Made by a program: the position numbers and the translations under genes. This document shows positions 14,674-23,876 of a DNA stretch of 53,606 nucleotides, one piece after another (the stretch's first letter is position 1; every line of letters begins with the position of its first letter). Origin of the DNA: DATLMR01 sp035634255 (GTDB lineage Bacteria > Acidobacteriota > Blastocatellia > UBA7656); contig DASQDI010000023.1 in assembly GCA_035634255.1 (NCBI GenBank), positions 1 through 53,606 on the forward strand, read 5' to 3'. The notes below the pieces were generated by a model, which worked only from the letters and a program-made list of their open reading frames with translations, did not search any database and was not told the origin of the DNA.

Positions 14674-15633
14674 ATGAAACTCAGGGGCTTTGCGTCGGCT
14701 GGCGGTCTAACAGCCGAATGGTTGCCCGTGAGTGAATATCCATTTAGCGGGAATAAAATGAACGAAAAATTGAATCTCGATAATTCCTGGAGCATCGGCG
14801 AAGCGTCATTCCAGGCGATCACGGATTTGATCCGCCAGCTCCGGAGGCCGAAAACAATCGTCGAGTTCGGCAGCGGGCCGAGCTCGATCAGGCTGGCCCT
14901 AGCCTTCCCGGACAGCGACATCACTTCGATAGAAAGCGACAGGCAGTCCTTCGAAGCGGCCCGGTCCATGATCGATGAGGCGGGCGTCGGGGGTAACCTG
15001 AAAGTCGTCTACAGCCCGCTCGCGTTTCAGAGCTACGGCCCCGGACGAATCCTGTCCTACGAGGCGCAGGCCTTCGACGAAGAGATCGATTGTGTGATCA
15101 TAGACGGCCCGCCGTTTTATACTCTGAGGGGGAGGGAAGCCTGCCTGTACCAGGTTTATGACAGGCTGGTCGTCGATGGCCTCGTCATCCTCGACGATCA
15201 CAGCAGGCCCTCCGAAGCCTCGGTCGTGAAGAACTGGCTGGCGGTCTACCCCGGGAGTTTCTCTCTGGAAGTATTAAAAGTCGGGAATGAGCTCGCCGTA
15301 CTGAGGAAGCTTAAAACGGTCGAAGCGAACTGGGCGGACCCCTCAAAGCTCGCCGACGCCGCGACGGTGGAAGACTCTTACTCAAGGATCATAACGGCGA
15401 TGTCGCACCTCGGCGATGACGTCTGGCGCAACGCCCTGCAAGCCTGGGGGATCACCGGCGGCGAAGCCGACTCCTACTTTTACGTCATCAACGCCGTGCG
15501 CGACGCTTACGAAATATCGGCGGATCGAATCGCCGAGGTGACCGCGGCCGATGGCGCTCTACCGCCCGACGAGCGCGAGCGCGTGCAGGCCGAAAGCCTG
15601 CAATTGTCCTTGACTCTGTTCGGGTTCAATTAA
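14674..15633 (+). CDS. Class I SAM-dependent methyltransferase-like protein
   Basis: The 319-aa protein has a Rossmann-type SAM domain with 'TIVEFGSGPSSIRLALAFP' (motif I, about 61-79) and an acidic end of strand 2 ('ITSIESD'). 'IDCVIIDGPP' and 'DGLVILDDHSRPS' follow, as in methyltransferase family 24-like proteins. The last ~100 residues form a helical extension of unknown role. A second possible start at 14758 (residue 29, 'MNEKLN') lies just before the conserved region and may be the true one. It is the first gene of the rightward operon, with the glycosyltransferase-like gene 11 bp downstream. Substrate unknown, probably the peptide or a sugar. Confidence 0.75.
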   Translation: MKLRGFASAGGLTAEWLPVSEYPFSGNKMNEKLNLDNSWSIGEASFQAITDLIRQLRRPKTIVEFGSGPSSIRLALAFPDSDITSIESDRQSFEAARSMIDEAGVGGNLKVVYSPLAFQSYGPGRILSYEAQAFDEEIDCVIIDGPPFYTLRGREACLYQVYDRLVVDGLVILDDHSRPSEASVVKNWLAVYPGSFSLEVLKVGNELAVLRKLKTVEANWADPSKLADAATVEDSYSRIITAMSHLGDDVWRNALQAWGITGGEADSYFYVINAVRDAYEISADRIAEVTAADGALPPDERERVQAESLQLSLTLFGFN

Positions 15634-15644
15634 TTGTAGGGTCT

Positions 15645-16658
15645 ATGGAGATGGGAACCACTTTGAACACGCCCGTAGGTTTTATCATCTTTAACCGGCC
15701 GGAAGTCACCCGGAGGACTTTCGAAGAGATAGCGAAGGCGCGGCCTCCGAAGCTGCTGGTGATAGCCGATGGCCCGCGCGCGGCACGGCCCGGCGAGTCG
15801 GAAAAGTGCCTCGCGGCCAGGGCCGTCATCGACCAAGTGGACTGGGATTGTGAAGTGCTGACCAACTACTCGGACGTGAATCTCGGCCTGAAGCGGCGGA
15901 TCTCAAGCGGCATCGACTGGGTGTTCGAAAACGTCGAAGAGGCGATCATTCTCGAAGACGACTGCCTCCCGCACCCAAGCTTCTTCCGGTTCTGCGAAGA
16001 CCTGCTGGAAAAGTACCGCGACGACCCCAGGGTGATGATGATAAGCGGCAATAACTTTTTGCCCGGACGGGGCGAAGAGGCGCAGAGCTATTTCTTCTCC
16101 CGATACCCGCACATCTGGGGCTGGGCCACGTGGCGCAGGGCGTGGCGGCATTACGACGTCGAGATGAAGAACTGGCCCGCGCTCCGCGACTCCTCCATGA
16201 TCCTCGACGCGCTGGGGGACGCGGCGGCCGCCGCCTACTGGCGGTATACGCTCGAAAACGTGGCCCTCGGCTACCTGAACACATGGTCCTACCAGTGGAT
16301 GGTGGCCTGCTGGGCGCAGAACGGCTTCTCCGTCACTCCGTGCGTGAATCTGGTGTCGAACATAGGGTACGGGGCCGAGGCCACGAACCTGAAGAAGGGG
16401 GACGAAAAGGGGGAAAATCTCCCGGTCTTCGAGATGAAGTTCCCTCTGCGGCACCCGGCTTATTTCGTGAGGAACCGCGAGGCCGACTCCTTCATCGGCA
16501 AGCACATTTTCAAGTGTCACAGGTGGAATAATCACGGCAGGTACGCCCGAATAAGCCGCCGGCTGTTCCCGTGGCTCCCTGCCGTGACCGTTCAGGATTA
16601 CCTTTTCATCCTGAGGGAGATCACCATCATGCTCAAGCTGCGCCGCCCGCAAAGATGA
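15645..16658 (+). CDS. GT-A-fold glycosyltransferase-like protein (HlpA-like)
   Basis: The 337-aa protein starts with a nucleotide-diphospho-sugar transferase pattern: 'VGFIIFNRPEVTRRTFEEI', 'LLVIADGPR', and the metal-binding 'ILEDDCLPHPSFF'. 'PHIWGWATWRRAW' is a signature of the family often annotated as hemolytic protein HlpA-like. Members are soluble glycosyltransferase family 2 relatives, commonly linked to surface polysaccharide or methyltransferase genes. Its place between a methyltransferase-like gene and NRPS1 suggests a sugar on the peptide product, but activity on cell-envelope glycans cannot be excluded. Confidence 0.75.
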   Translation: MEMGTTLNTPVGFIIFNRPEVTRRTFEEIAKARPPKLLVIADGPRAARPGESEKCLAARAVIDQVDWDCEVLTNYSDVNLGLKRRISSGIDWVFENVEEAIILEDDCLPHPSFFRFCEDLLEKYRDDPRVMMISGNNFLPGRGEEAQSYFFSRYPHIWGWATWRRAWRHYDVEMKNWPALRDSSMILDALGDAAAAAYWRYTLENVALGYLNTWSYQWMVACWAQNGFSVTPCVNLVSNIGYGAEATNLKKGDEKGENLPVFEMKFPLRHPAYFVRNREADSFIGKHIFKCHRWNNHGRYARISRRLFPWLPAVTVQDYLFILREITIMLKLRRPQR

Positions 16659-16698
16659 CCTTACGTCCCTAACCTGAGAGCCCGACGAGCCGTCACGC

Positions 16699-19600
16699 AT
16701 GAAAAATATAGAGAACTTTTACCCCCTCTCCCCGATGCAGGAAGGCATGCTCTTTCACACGCTCTACGCCCCCGGCTCGGACGTGTACATAGAGCAATCG
16801 CACTGGACGATACACGCGGACCTCGATGTCAACGCATTCGAGCGGGCGTGGCAGAGGGTGATCGACCGCCACGCGATATTACGCTCGGGCTTCATCTGGG
16901 AAGGCGTGAACGAGCCGATCCAGGTCGTGCACAGGCAGGTGAGCTTCTCGCCGTCGGCGGAAGACTGGCGCGGCCTTTCGCCCGAGGCGCGGCAGGAACG
17001 CATTAAAAGTTTTCTTGAGGCGGACAAGTCGCGCGGCTTCGATCTGGCGGAGCCGCCTCTGATGAGGCTCGCGCTAATACGGGCGGCCGACGACCGGTTC
17101 GAGTTCGTGTGGACCCGCCATCACCTGTTGCTCGACGGGTGGTCCGGGTCGCTGCTGATGGACGAGGTCTTCAGTTTTTATGAGGCTTTCCGGGCCGGGA
17201 GGGACTTGAACCCGCAGCGCAGCCGCCCTTATCGCGATTACGTGGCATGGCTGCGAAGGCAGGACCTCGGGGCCGCGGAGGAATTCTGGCGTAGCACCCT
17301 GAGCGGATTTACCCAGCCGACCCCGCTCCGCATCGAGCGCGAGCCGGGAGCCGCGGCCGAGCATGAAAGTCAGTACTCCGAGCAGCAGATCGATCTGTCC
17401 CCGGAAACTACCTCGGCGCTGCAATCACTTTCGCGCCAGCGTCAAATTACGCCCAACACAATCGCTCAGGGCGCGTGGGCCCTGCTCCTCAGCCACTACA
17501 GCGGCGAGGATGACGTGGTCTTCGGGGCGGTCGTCTCGGGCCGCGACGCCGAGCTCCCCGGCGTGGAGTCCATCCTCGGCCTCTTCACAAACATTTTGCC
17601 CGTGCGGGTGAAGACGCCGCCCGCGACCGACCTCACCTCGTGGCTCAGGCAGTTGCAGGCTCAGCAGATAAGACAGCGCCAGTACGAGTACAGCCCGCTC
17701 GTGCAGGTGCAGCGGTGGAGTAATGTTCCGCAGGGGCAGCGCCTCTTCGACACCATACTGGTCTTCGAGAATCACCCGCTGTCTGCAAAATTACAGGGAC
17801 AGGAACAACTTCTCGAAGCCCATCAACTCACTTACTCCGTACGCACGCACTACCCCATCACGGTGACCGTGGTCCCCGGCGCGCAGTGGCGCATCAGCCT
17901 CGCGTACGACGCCCGGTCGTTCCGGCCGGAGTCGATGACGAGGATGTTGAATCATCTCCGGGTTCTGCTCGAAGAGATGGCGAAAGACGCGGAGCGCCGG
18001 CTCATCGACGTGCCCATGCTTCCCGAATCGGAGCGGGCGCAGATTCTTCATGGGTGGAGCGGCGTCGAATCGGATTACCCGCGCGACAGGTGCATACACC
18101 ACTTGTTCGAGGAGCAGGTCGAGCGCACGCCCGATCTCATCGCAGTCTCCTGCGGGGACGAGCGCGTGAGTTACAAAGAGCTGAACAGGCTCGCGAATCA
18201 AGTCGCCGCACACCTGAGGTCTGAGGGCGTCGGCCCCGAGTCCCGAGTCGGCGTCTGCCTCGAACGCTCCGTCATGACCGTCATCTCGCTGCTCGGAATC
18301 CTGAAGGCGGGCGCTGCCTACGTCCCTCTTGACCCGTCATACCCGCAGACGCATCTGGCGTTCATCCTCAACGACACGGGCGCGCGGGTGATCCTGACAA
18401 GTGAAAGCCTTCTGCCGCGCCTGCCCGAAAACATCCCGGCCGTGATCACCTGTCTCGACAGAGACTGGGGCCTGATCTCGCGGCAGGATGGCGAGAATGC
18501 CGTCACCAACGCCGTCCCCGAAAACCTTCTCTTCGTGATGTACACGTCGGGGTCGACCGGCCAGCCCAAAGGCGTCGCCGTGGAGCAGAAGCAGTTGTTG
18601 AACCGGTTCGCCTGGATGTGGGACGAGTACCCGTTTCAACCCGGCGAGGTGCTGTGCCAGAGGACGACTGTAAACTTCACCGTCTCGATCTGGGAGCTGC
18701 TCGGCGCGCTGCTCCGGGGGGCACACACGGCGATAATCCCCGATTCGGAAGCGAAGGACCCTAGCCTGATGGTCAGGCGACTCGCCTCCGAAAACGTGAC
18801 CCGGATCGTGCTAGTGCCATCCCTGTTGCGGGCGATATTGGACGCCAACGTCGACCTCCGCGCCGCCCTGCCGGGGCTGAAGCTGTGGAGCGTTTGCGGC
18901 GAGCCCCTCTCCGTCGCGCTCTGCCGGGAATTTCACGAGCGCCTGCCCGGAGCGAAATTGTTGAACCAGTATGGCGCGTCCGAAGTTAATGACGTGTGCT
19001 GTTACGACACCGCTTCGTTGGCGGCGGACGCTCCGACCGTACCAATCGGCAGGCCGATAAACAACCTTAAGGTCTACCTGCTCGACAGGTACAACCGCCC
19101 GGTCCCCGTCGGCGTTCCGGGCCAGCTTCATGTGAGCAGCGTCAACCCCGCGCGCGGTTACCTGAACCGCCCCGACCTGACGGCCGAAAGGTTCGTGCCC
19201 GACCCGTTCAGCCCGACCCCCGGCGCGCGCCTTTACAACATGGGCGACCTGGCCCGCTACGGGCCGGACGGCCAGATCGAGTACGTCGGGCGGGTTGACC
19301 ATCAGGTTAAAATCCGCGGCCAGCGCGTCGAGCTCGGAGAAGTCGAGGCCGTTTTAAAACGGCACCCGGCGGTCCGAGAGGCCGTCGTCGTGGCTCTCGA
19401 AGAGCCGGCCGGCAGGCGGCTCGTCGCTTACGTGGCGGCCCCCGGAGAAGGCCAGCCTTCGGCCAGCGAGTTGAGAAGTTTCCTGGGTGAAAGGCTGCCG
19501 GGTTACATGGTCGCGTCGGCGTTCGTGTTCCTGGATCGTCTGCCGCGCACGCCCAACGGGAAAGTGGACCGGAAATCCCTGCCCGCCCCCGATTCGTCAA

Positions 19601-19956
19601 GGCCGGAGATGGGGCAGGAGTTCACGCCGCCGCGCAACGAGGTCGAGAAGGCGGTCGCGGGCGTCTGGGCCGAGGCCCTGGGCATACCCGAAGTCGGCGT
19701 CCACGACAACTTTTTCGAGCTGGGCGGCCACTCGCTCACGGCGGCTAAGATAGTCTCAAGACTGTCGGAGCAGTTCGAATTGGAGCTGCCTCTGCGCGCC
19801 CTATTTGTGAACCCCACGGTCGCCATGCTGGCCGCCGAAATCGCGCGCATCGAGCAACAGAAGTATGAGCTTGAGAACGAGCGGCTCCTTGACATGCTCG
19901 AACAACTCTCGGACGAACAAGTGCTGGCGGAGCTTAAGCAAAGGACTGAGAAGTGA
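16699..19956 (+). CDS. NRPS1: C-A-T module with non-alpha-amino-acid-type adenylation domain
   Basis: The 1085-aa protein contains a condensation domain (about 1-440) with intact HHxxxDG (His141, His142, Asp146, Gly147). The adenylation domain (about 465-950; A3 'MYTSGSTG' from 614, A8 'GRVDHQVKIRG') is followed by a thiolation domain with the phosphopantetheine Ser1012 in 'LGGHSL'. A short helical tail ends the protein. My hand-aligned specificity residues are T-V-W-V-S-C-Q-D-V-K. The Asp235 that normally grips an alpha-amino group is Thr. Loss of that Asp is typical of A domains for aryl acids, beta-amino acids or hydroxy acids. The AHBA operon begins 66 bp downstream, so AHBA is a reasonable substrate guess. 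Because a full C domain precedes it, that unit would be inserted internally. Confidence 0.93.
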   Translation: MKNIENFYPLSPMQEGMLFHTLYAPGSDVYIEQSHWTIHADLDVNAFERAWQRVIDRHAILRSGFIWEGVNEPIQVVHRQVSFSPSAEDWRGLSPEARQERIKSFLEADKSRGFDLAEPPLMRLALIRAADDRFEFVWTRHHLLLDGWSGSLLMDEVFSFYEAFRAGRDLNPQRSRPYRDYVAWLRRQDLGAAEEFWRSTLSGFTQPTPLRIEREPGAAAEHESQYSEQQIDLSPETTSALQSLSRQRQITPNTIAQGAWALLLSHYSGEDDVVFGAVVSGRDAELPGVESILGLFTNILPVRVKTPPATDLTSWLRQLQAQQIRQRQYEYSPLVQVQRWSNVPQGQRLFDTILVFENHPLSAKLQGQEQLLEAHQLTYSVRTHYPITVTVVPGAQWRISLAYDARSFRPESMTRMLNHLRVLLEEMAKDAERRLIDVPMLPESERAQILHGWSGVESDYPRDRCIHHLFEEQVERTPDLIAVSCGDERVSYKELNRLANQVAAHLRSEGVGPESRVGVCLERSVMTVISLLGILKAGAAYVPLDPSYPQTHLAFILNDTGARVILTSESLLPRLPENIPAVITCLDRDWGLISRQDGENAVTNAVPENLLFVMYTSGSTGQPKGVAVEQKQLLNRFAWMWDEYPFQPGEVLCQRTTVNFTVSIWELLGALLRGAHTAIIPDSEAKDPSLMVRRLASENVTRIVLVPSLLRAILDANVDLRAALPGLKLWSVCGEPLSVALCREFHERLPGAKLLNQYGASEVNDVCCYDTASLAADAPTVPIGRPINNLKVYLLDRYNRPVPVGVPGQLHVSSVNPARGYLNRPDLTAERFVPDPFSPTPGARLYNMGDLARYGPDGQIEYVGRVDHQVKIRGQRVELGEVEAVLKRHPAVREAVVVALEEPAGRRLVAYVAAPGEGQPSASELRSFLGERLPGYMVASAFVFLDRLPRTPNGKVDRKSLPAPDSSRPEMGQEFTPPRNEVEKAVAGVWAEALGIPEVGVHDNFFELGGHSLTAAKIVSRLSEQFELELPLRALFVNPTVAMLAAEIARIEQQKYELENERLLDMLEQLSDEQVLAELKQRTEK

Positions 19957-20021
19957 GGCCGCAGGGCGTAGATGGTCTGCTGACGGTCTCTTCGGATCAG
20001 ATGAACTAAGGAGGAACTTGA

Positions 20022-21260
20022 ATGAGTTTCGAAGAACTTGCCCTTAACGGCGGGAAACAGGCGAAGCGAAAGCCCTTTCCCGAATGGCCCGTCTACGACG
20101 AGCAGGAGATCGCCGCCGTCAACAGCGTGATCGGCAGCCGCCAGTGGTGGCGCATGACGGGGTCTCACGTCAACGAGTTCGAAAAAGAGTTTGCCGCGTA
20201 CCAGGGCGCGAAATTCGCTCTCGGCGTGACGAACGGCACGCAGGCTATAGAGCTGGCGCTCGCCGCGCTCGACATCGGGGCGGGCGACGAGGTGATCATC
20301 CCCGCCTTCACTTTCATATCCACCGCGACCGCCGTCCTCTGCGCCAACGCCGTGCCCGTGCCGGTCGACATAAAGCCCGACACGTACTGCATAGACGCCG
20401 ACGCAATCGAGAATGCGATCACCGAACGCACGCGCGCCATCATCCCAGTCCACATGGCCGGGCACCCCGTGGACATGGATGCCATCCTCGAACTGGCCCA
20501 AAAGTACGGGCTGCCCATAATAGAAGACGCCGCGCACGCGCAGGGCGCGGAGTGGAAAGGGGCCCGAGTCGGCGCGCTCGACGCGGGCGGAATATTCTCT
20601 TTTCAGGCGGGCAAGCTGATGACGGCCGGGGAGGGCGGGCTGGTCCTCTCCAACGACGAAGAGTTCATCGAGCGGTGCTTCCTCTACGGGAACTGCGGGA
20701 GGCCGAAGACGGACCGCACTTACCAGCACGAGCTGCTCGGCAGCAATTGCCGCATCTCCGAACTACAGGGCGCGGTCCTGCGCGTGCAGATGTCGCGGCT
20801 CGACGAGCAGATCGCGCGCCGGGCGGCTAACGCGCCGCTGCTCGACCGGCTGCTCGGAGACATTCCGGGGATCGTGCCTCAGGGGGTCGACCCGCGTGTC
20901 ACCCGGCACTCACATTACATGGTCATGTTCAGGTATAACGCGGCGGAGTTCGGCGGGCTCCCGCGGCAGAAATTCGTGGACGCCTTGATCGCCGAGGGCG
21001 TGCCCGCTTTCGTCGCCTACCCGGCCATACACCGCACGCCCGTCTTCCGCAACGCGAATTTCGGCCCGCGGTGGCGTCCGGAGTATTCAAAGCTCCCGGA
21101 TTACAACCTGTTCGAGTGCCCGGTCGCCGAAGAGGTGGGCGATACTGTGGTCTGGCTCCACCACCGCGTCCTGCTCGGCGACGAGGAGGACCTCGTCGAG
21201 CTGGCCGACGCCATCCGCAAAATTCAGGATTATTCGTGGGACGGTAAAGGCATCGCCTGA
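20022..21260 (+). CDS. rifK: 3-amino-5-hydroxybenzoate (AHBA) synthase, DegT/DnrJ/EryC1 aminotransferase
   Basis: This 412-aa PLP enzyme matches AHBA synthases in their distinctive segments: 'RQWWRMTGSHVNEFEKEFAAYQGA', 'TNGTQA', 'PVHMAGHPVDMDA', 'DAAHAQGA', 'FQAGKLMTAGEGG' with the PLP-binding Lys198, 'SHYMVMFR' and 'VWLHHRVLL'. AHBA synthase has two roles: aromatising amino-dehydroshikimate to AHBA, and transaminating UDP-3-keto-glucose toward kanosamine together with RifL. A strong AAGGAGG lies 7 nt before the ATG. It heads a tight cassette with phosphatase, kinase, dehydratase and oxidoreductase genes in an order resembling rifK-L-M-N clusters. The symbol indicates homology only. Confidence 0.93.
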   Translation: MSFEELALNGGKQAKRKPFPEWPVYDEQEIAAVNSVIGSRQWWRMTGSHVNEFEKEFAAYQGAKFALGVTNGTQAIELALAALDIGAGDEVIIPAFTFISTATAVLCANAVPVPVDIKPDTYCIDADAIENAITERTRAIIPVHMAGHPVDMDAILELAQKYGLPIIEDAAHAQGAEWKGARVGALDAGGIFSFQAGKLMTAGEGGLVLSNDEEFIERCFLYGNCGRPKTDRTYQHELLGSNCRISELQGAVLRVQMSRLDEQIARRAANAPLLDRLLGDIPGIVPQGVDPRVTRHSHYMVMFRYNAAEFGGLPRQKFVDALIAEGVPAFVAYPAIHRTPVFRNANFGPRWRPEYSKLPDYNLFECPVAEEVGDTVVWLHHRVLLGDEEDLVELADAIRKIQDYSWDGKGIA

Positions 21261-21282
21261 TGCGAAACTACTGGAGCTGCTC

Positions 21283-21963
21283 ATGCTGAAGGCTGTCATC
21301 TTTGACCTCGACGGGGTGTTGATCGATTCCGAACCTTTGATGCGGTTTGCTTTCGAGCAAACTTACCGGATGATGATAGGGGGAGGGGAGGCTCCGATAG
21401 AGGAGTACCTTGAGCACATGGGGGAATCATTCCCCGGCATCATGGACGCCCTCGGGTTGCCGCACAGTCTGTGGAAGCCTTACCGGGAGATATGTCAGGC
21501 CAACCTCGACCGCATCTCGGTCTTCCCCCAGGGGCGGGAGTTGCTGAAGTGGGCGAATGATAACGGGCTCAAGCTGGCCGTGCTGACAGGCAAGGATGGG
21601 GCGCGGACTCTGCAGATCCTCGAACACTTTGATCTCATCCACCACTTCGACGCGGTGGTGAGCTCGGACCAGCTTACTAACCCCAAGCCTCACCCGGAAG
21701 GCATGTATCGAACCCTGAAACTGCTCGGCTGCCGGGCCGACGAAGCCGTGATGGTCGGCGACGCGGTGAGCGACATTATATGCGCCCAGCGCGCTCTGGT
21801 CAGCGCCGTCGCGGTCACGTGGGGGATCAAGCCCGAGCGGGTGCAGACGCTGTGTCACCCCGACCATATCGTACACGATTGGGATTCCCTCGCCCTGTTG
21901 TTGAAAAACATGTTGGAGGCCAGCCCGCTTAAGCCGGGGACCCCATCAGTCGTTTACTCTTAG
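21283..21963 (+). CDS. rifM: HAD-family phosphatase, RifM-like
   Basis: The 226-aa haloacid-dehalogenase hydrolase has motif I 'DLDGVLIDSE' (8-17), motif II near 'LAVLTGKDG', motif III Lys in 'NPKPHPEG' and motif IV 'MVGDAVSD'. The helical cap at about 20-85 marks subfamily I. In AHBA pathways RifM-type enzymes act in the UDP-glucose to kanosamine branch. The gene sits between the AHBA synthase (22-bp gap) and the ROK kinase (11-bp gap), which supports that role. By sequence alone it could also be a generic phosphoglycolate-type phosphatase. Confidence 0.87.
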   Translation: MLKAVIFDLDGVLIDSEPLMRFAFEQTYRMMIGGGEAPIEEYLEHMGESFPGIMDALGLPHSLWKPYREICQANLDRISVFPQGRELLKWANDNGLKLAVLTGKDGARTLQILEHFDLIHHFDAVVSSDQLTNPKPHPEGMYRTLKLLGCRADEAVMVGDAVSDIICAQRALVSAVAVTWGIKPERVQTLCHPDHIVHDWDSLALLLKNMLEASPLKPGTPSVVYS

Positions 21964-21974
21964 GCGGTCGCTCG

Positions 21975-22919
21975 ATGCAATCCGGACCCTTTTACCTCGG
22001 TCTCGACATAGGCGGCACGCGGGTCAGGGCGGCGCTCGGGAGCGGCCTCAACGTCGGCCCCACGCTCTCCGACGAATGGCCCGACGGCCTGTCGCCCGAG
22101 AGCGCGGTGGGCTTCATCGCGGACCTCGCGTCGGGGCTCATCTCCGAAAGCGGGGCGGCGGGGACCGTGCGCGCCTGCGGAGTCTCGCTGGCCGCGCTGA
22201 CGAACAAACAGGGTGAGGTGGTCAGTTGGCCCAATCACCCCGACTGGCGCGGTCTGCCATTCGAATCGATGTTGGGGTCGCGCCTCGGCCTCCCGCTCGT
22301 GATCGAAGACGACGCGAACGCGGCCGCGCTTGCGGAAGCGAAGCTGGGAGCGGGCCGGGATTATCGAAACCTGCTCGTGATGATGGCGGGCACGGGAGTG
22401 GGCGCGGGGCTGATCCTCAGGGGCAGGTTATTCCGGGGCAGTAACGGCTGGGCGGGCGAGCTGGGTCACCAGATCGTGTTGCCCGGAGGGCCGGAATGCG
22501 CGTGCGGCCACAGGGGGTGCTTGCAGCTTGTGGCGTCGGGGCGGGCTCTGGAAAGGGCGGCGGCCGAGCACGGGTTACCGGGCGCGGCCGCGTTATCCGA
22601 GGCCGCCGCGCGCGGGGAAGTGTTCGCGCTCGAAGCTCTGGCCGACTGCGGGCGGTGGCTCGGGTTGGCCGCGGCAAACGTAGTCAACCTGTTAGACCTC
22701 GAAGCGGTGATCGTCGGCGGCGGCCTAAGCAAGCTCGGCGCTCCTCTATGGCCCGCGCTTGAGGGCGCTTTGCGAACCAATCTGCTCGTTCAATCTCACC
22801 GCAGCGTGGCCTTGCATCAGGCCGCGCTGCCGGACGACGCGGGGGTGAGGGGAGCGATCCTGCTCGCTCAGGACGCATGCGGGGAATCTGGTGATGTCAG
22901 TGAGACAGGCCGGCGGTAA
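21975..22919 (+). CDS. rifN: ROK-family sugar kinase, candidate kanosamine 6-kinase (RifN-like)
   Basis: The 314-aa protein has the ATP-binding 'LGLDIGGTRVRAAL', catalytic Asp in 'EDDANAAALAEA', 'MAGTGVGAG' and the ROK zinc motif 'GHQIV...CACGHRGCLQ'. It therefore phosphorylates a hexose-type sugar. In an AHBA cluster the expected substrate is kanosamine, giving kanosamine 6-phosphate, the precursor of iminoerythrose 4-phosphate. The 3' end overlaps the next gene by up to 29 bp, indicating one transcript and coupled translation. Confidence 0.9.
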   Translation: MQSGPFYLGLDIGGTRVRAALGSGLNVGPTLSDEWPDGLSPESAVGFIADLASGLISESGAAGTVRACGVSLAALTNKQGEVVSWPNHPDWRGLPFESMLGSRLGLPLVIEDDANAAALAEAKLGAGRDYRNLLVMMAGTGVGAGLILRGRLFRGSNGWAGELGHQIVLPGGPECACGHRGCLQLVASGRALERAAAEHGLPGAAALSEAAARGEVFALEALADCGRWLGLAAANVVNLLDLEAVIVGGGLSKLGAPLWPALEGALRTNLLVQSHRSVALHQAALPDDAGVRGAILLAQDACGESGDVSETGRR

Positions 22920-23787
22920 CCCATCGAACAAAGTTGCGGCGACGCTCGCCATGCCCGGAACGGACGAATGCCTGCTCGCGCTGGGGCAGCTTCGGCCGGT
23001 GATAAGCATGGCCGAGATCAGGCTCGACCTCATGGATTCGTTCGACCTGGAGAGGCTCGTCTCGGATTCGCCGTGCCCTTTGATCATAACCTGTAGGCCC
23101 GCGCGGGAGGGGGGCCGGTTCGGCGGCGGCGAGTCCGAGCGTCTGGATGTTTTGAAGCGCGCGATGGACCTGGGCTGCGATTACGTGGACATCGAGTGGG
23201 ACAGCGTCGATGCGCTCTTAAAGCTTAAAAGCGGAAAGACCCGGCTCATTGCTTCGAGGCATTGGTATGACCGCATGCCCGCTTCTCTGCTGGGCGAGTA
23301 TGCGAAGTTGCGCGACCGGGTTGACGTTGTGAAGCTAGTGGGGATGGCCAATCGCCCGGCGGAGATGTTCCCGGCTTTCGAGTTGCTGCGACACGCCGAC
23401 GGCCCCGTGATCGCCATAGCGATGGGCGAAGCCGGGAGGCTCACGCGCATACTCGCCCCGTGCTTCGAGTCCTGCTTCGTGACTTACGCCGCGCCTTCCG
23501 CGGAGTATGTCTCGGCTCCTGGGCAACTGACCGTGAGTGAGATGGTCGAGGTGTTCAACCTGAATGCCGCGGGCACACACACGGCCGTTCATATTCATCT
23601 CTGCTCAGGCCCCGACCCGGCCGGCGCTGCGGGAGAGATCGACAGCTATGGGGGGAGCGGAGATGCCTTGCGCGTGCGGCTGGTCGTCACGGCGGACGAA
23701 TCGCGCGACATCGCCGAAAGACTGCGCGCCAGTATTCCGGGGCTGGTCCTGACGGCCGACGCCGCGATTTCGGCGGAGGCATTTTAG
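22894..23787 (+). CDS. aroD: Type I 3-dehydroquinate dehydratase (amino-dehydroquinate dehydratase role)
   Basis: The ~297-aa protein is a class I (Schiff-base) dehydroquinase: 'EIRLDLMD', 'LIITCRPAREGGRFGG', catalytic His in 'IASRHWYDR', Schiff-base Lys in 'VDVVKLVGMA', and the closing 'SAPGQLTVSEM'. Adjacent GTG (22891) and ATG (22894) could start it, and I chose the ATG. In AHBA synthesis it would convert 5-deoxy-5-amino-dehydroquinate to amino-dehydroshikimate. RifJ-type enzymes of actinobacterial clusters are the unrelated type II class, so this is a different solution to the same step. A ~55-residue C-terminal extension follows the conserved domain. Confidence 0.9.
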   Translation: MSVRQAGGNPSNKVAATLAMPGTDECLLALGQLRPVISMAEIRLDLMDSFDLERLVSDSPCPLIITCRPAREGGRFGGGESERLDVLKRAMDLGCDYVDIEWDSVDALLKLKSGKTRLIASRHWYDRMPASLLGEYAKLRDRVDVVKLVGMANRPAEMFPAFELLRHADGPVIAIAMGEAGRLTRILAPCFESCFVTYAAPSAEYVSAPGQLTVSEMVEVFNLNAAGTHTAVHIHLCSGPDPAGAAGEIDSYGGSGDALRVRLVVTADESRDIAERLRASIPGLVLTADAAISAEAF

Positions 23788-23876
23788 CCCGTGATCGTTT
23801 GCCGGGTTGAACAGGCTGATGGCTTTATTACCGGCCTCGCCGCGCTGGAGGAGATGATCGTGATCGGGGGAACCAT

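Noticed and set aside
19503..20729. 408-codon minus-strand frame across the NRPS1/AHBA synthase junction
   Set aside because: It crosses two well-supported genes and shows no family motif, so it is a shadow frame.
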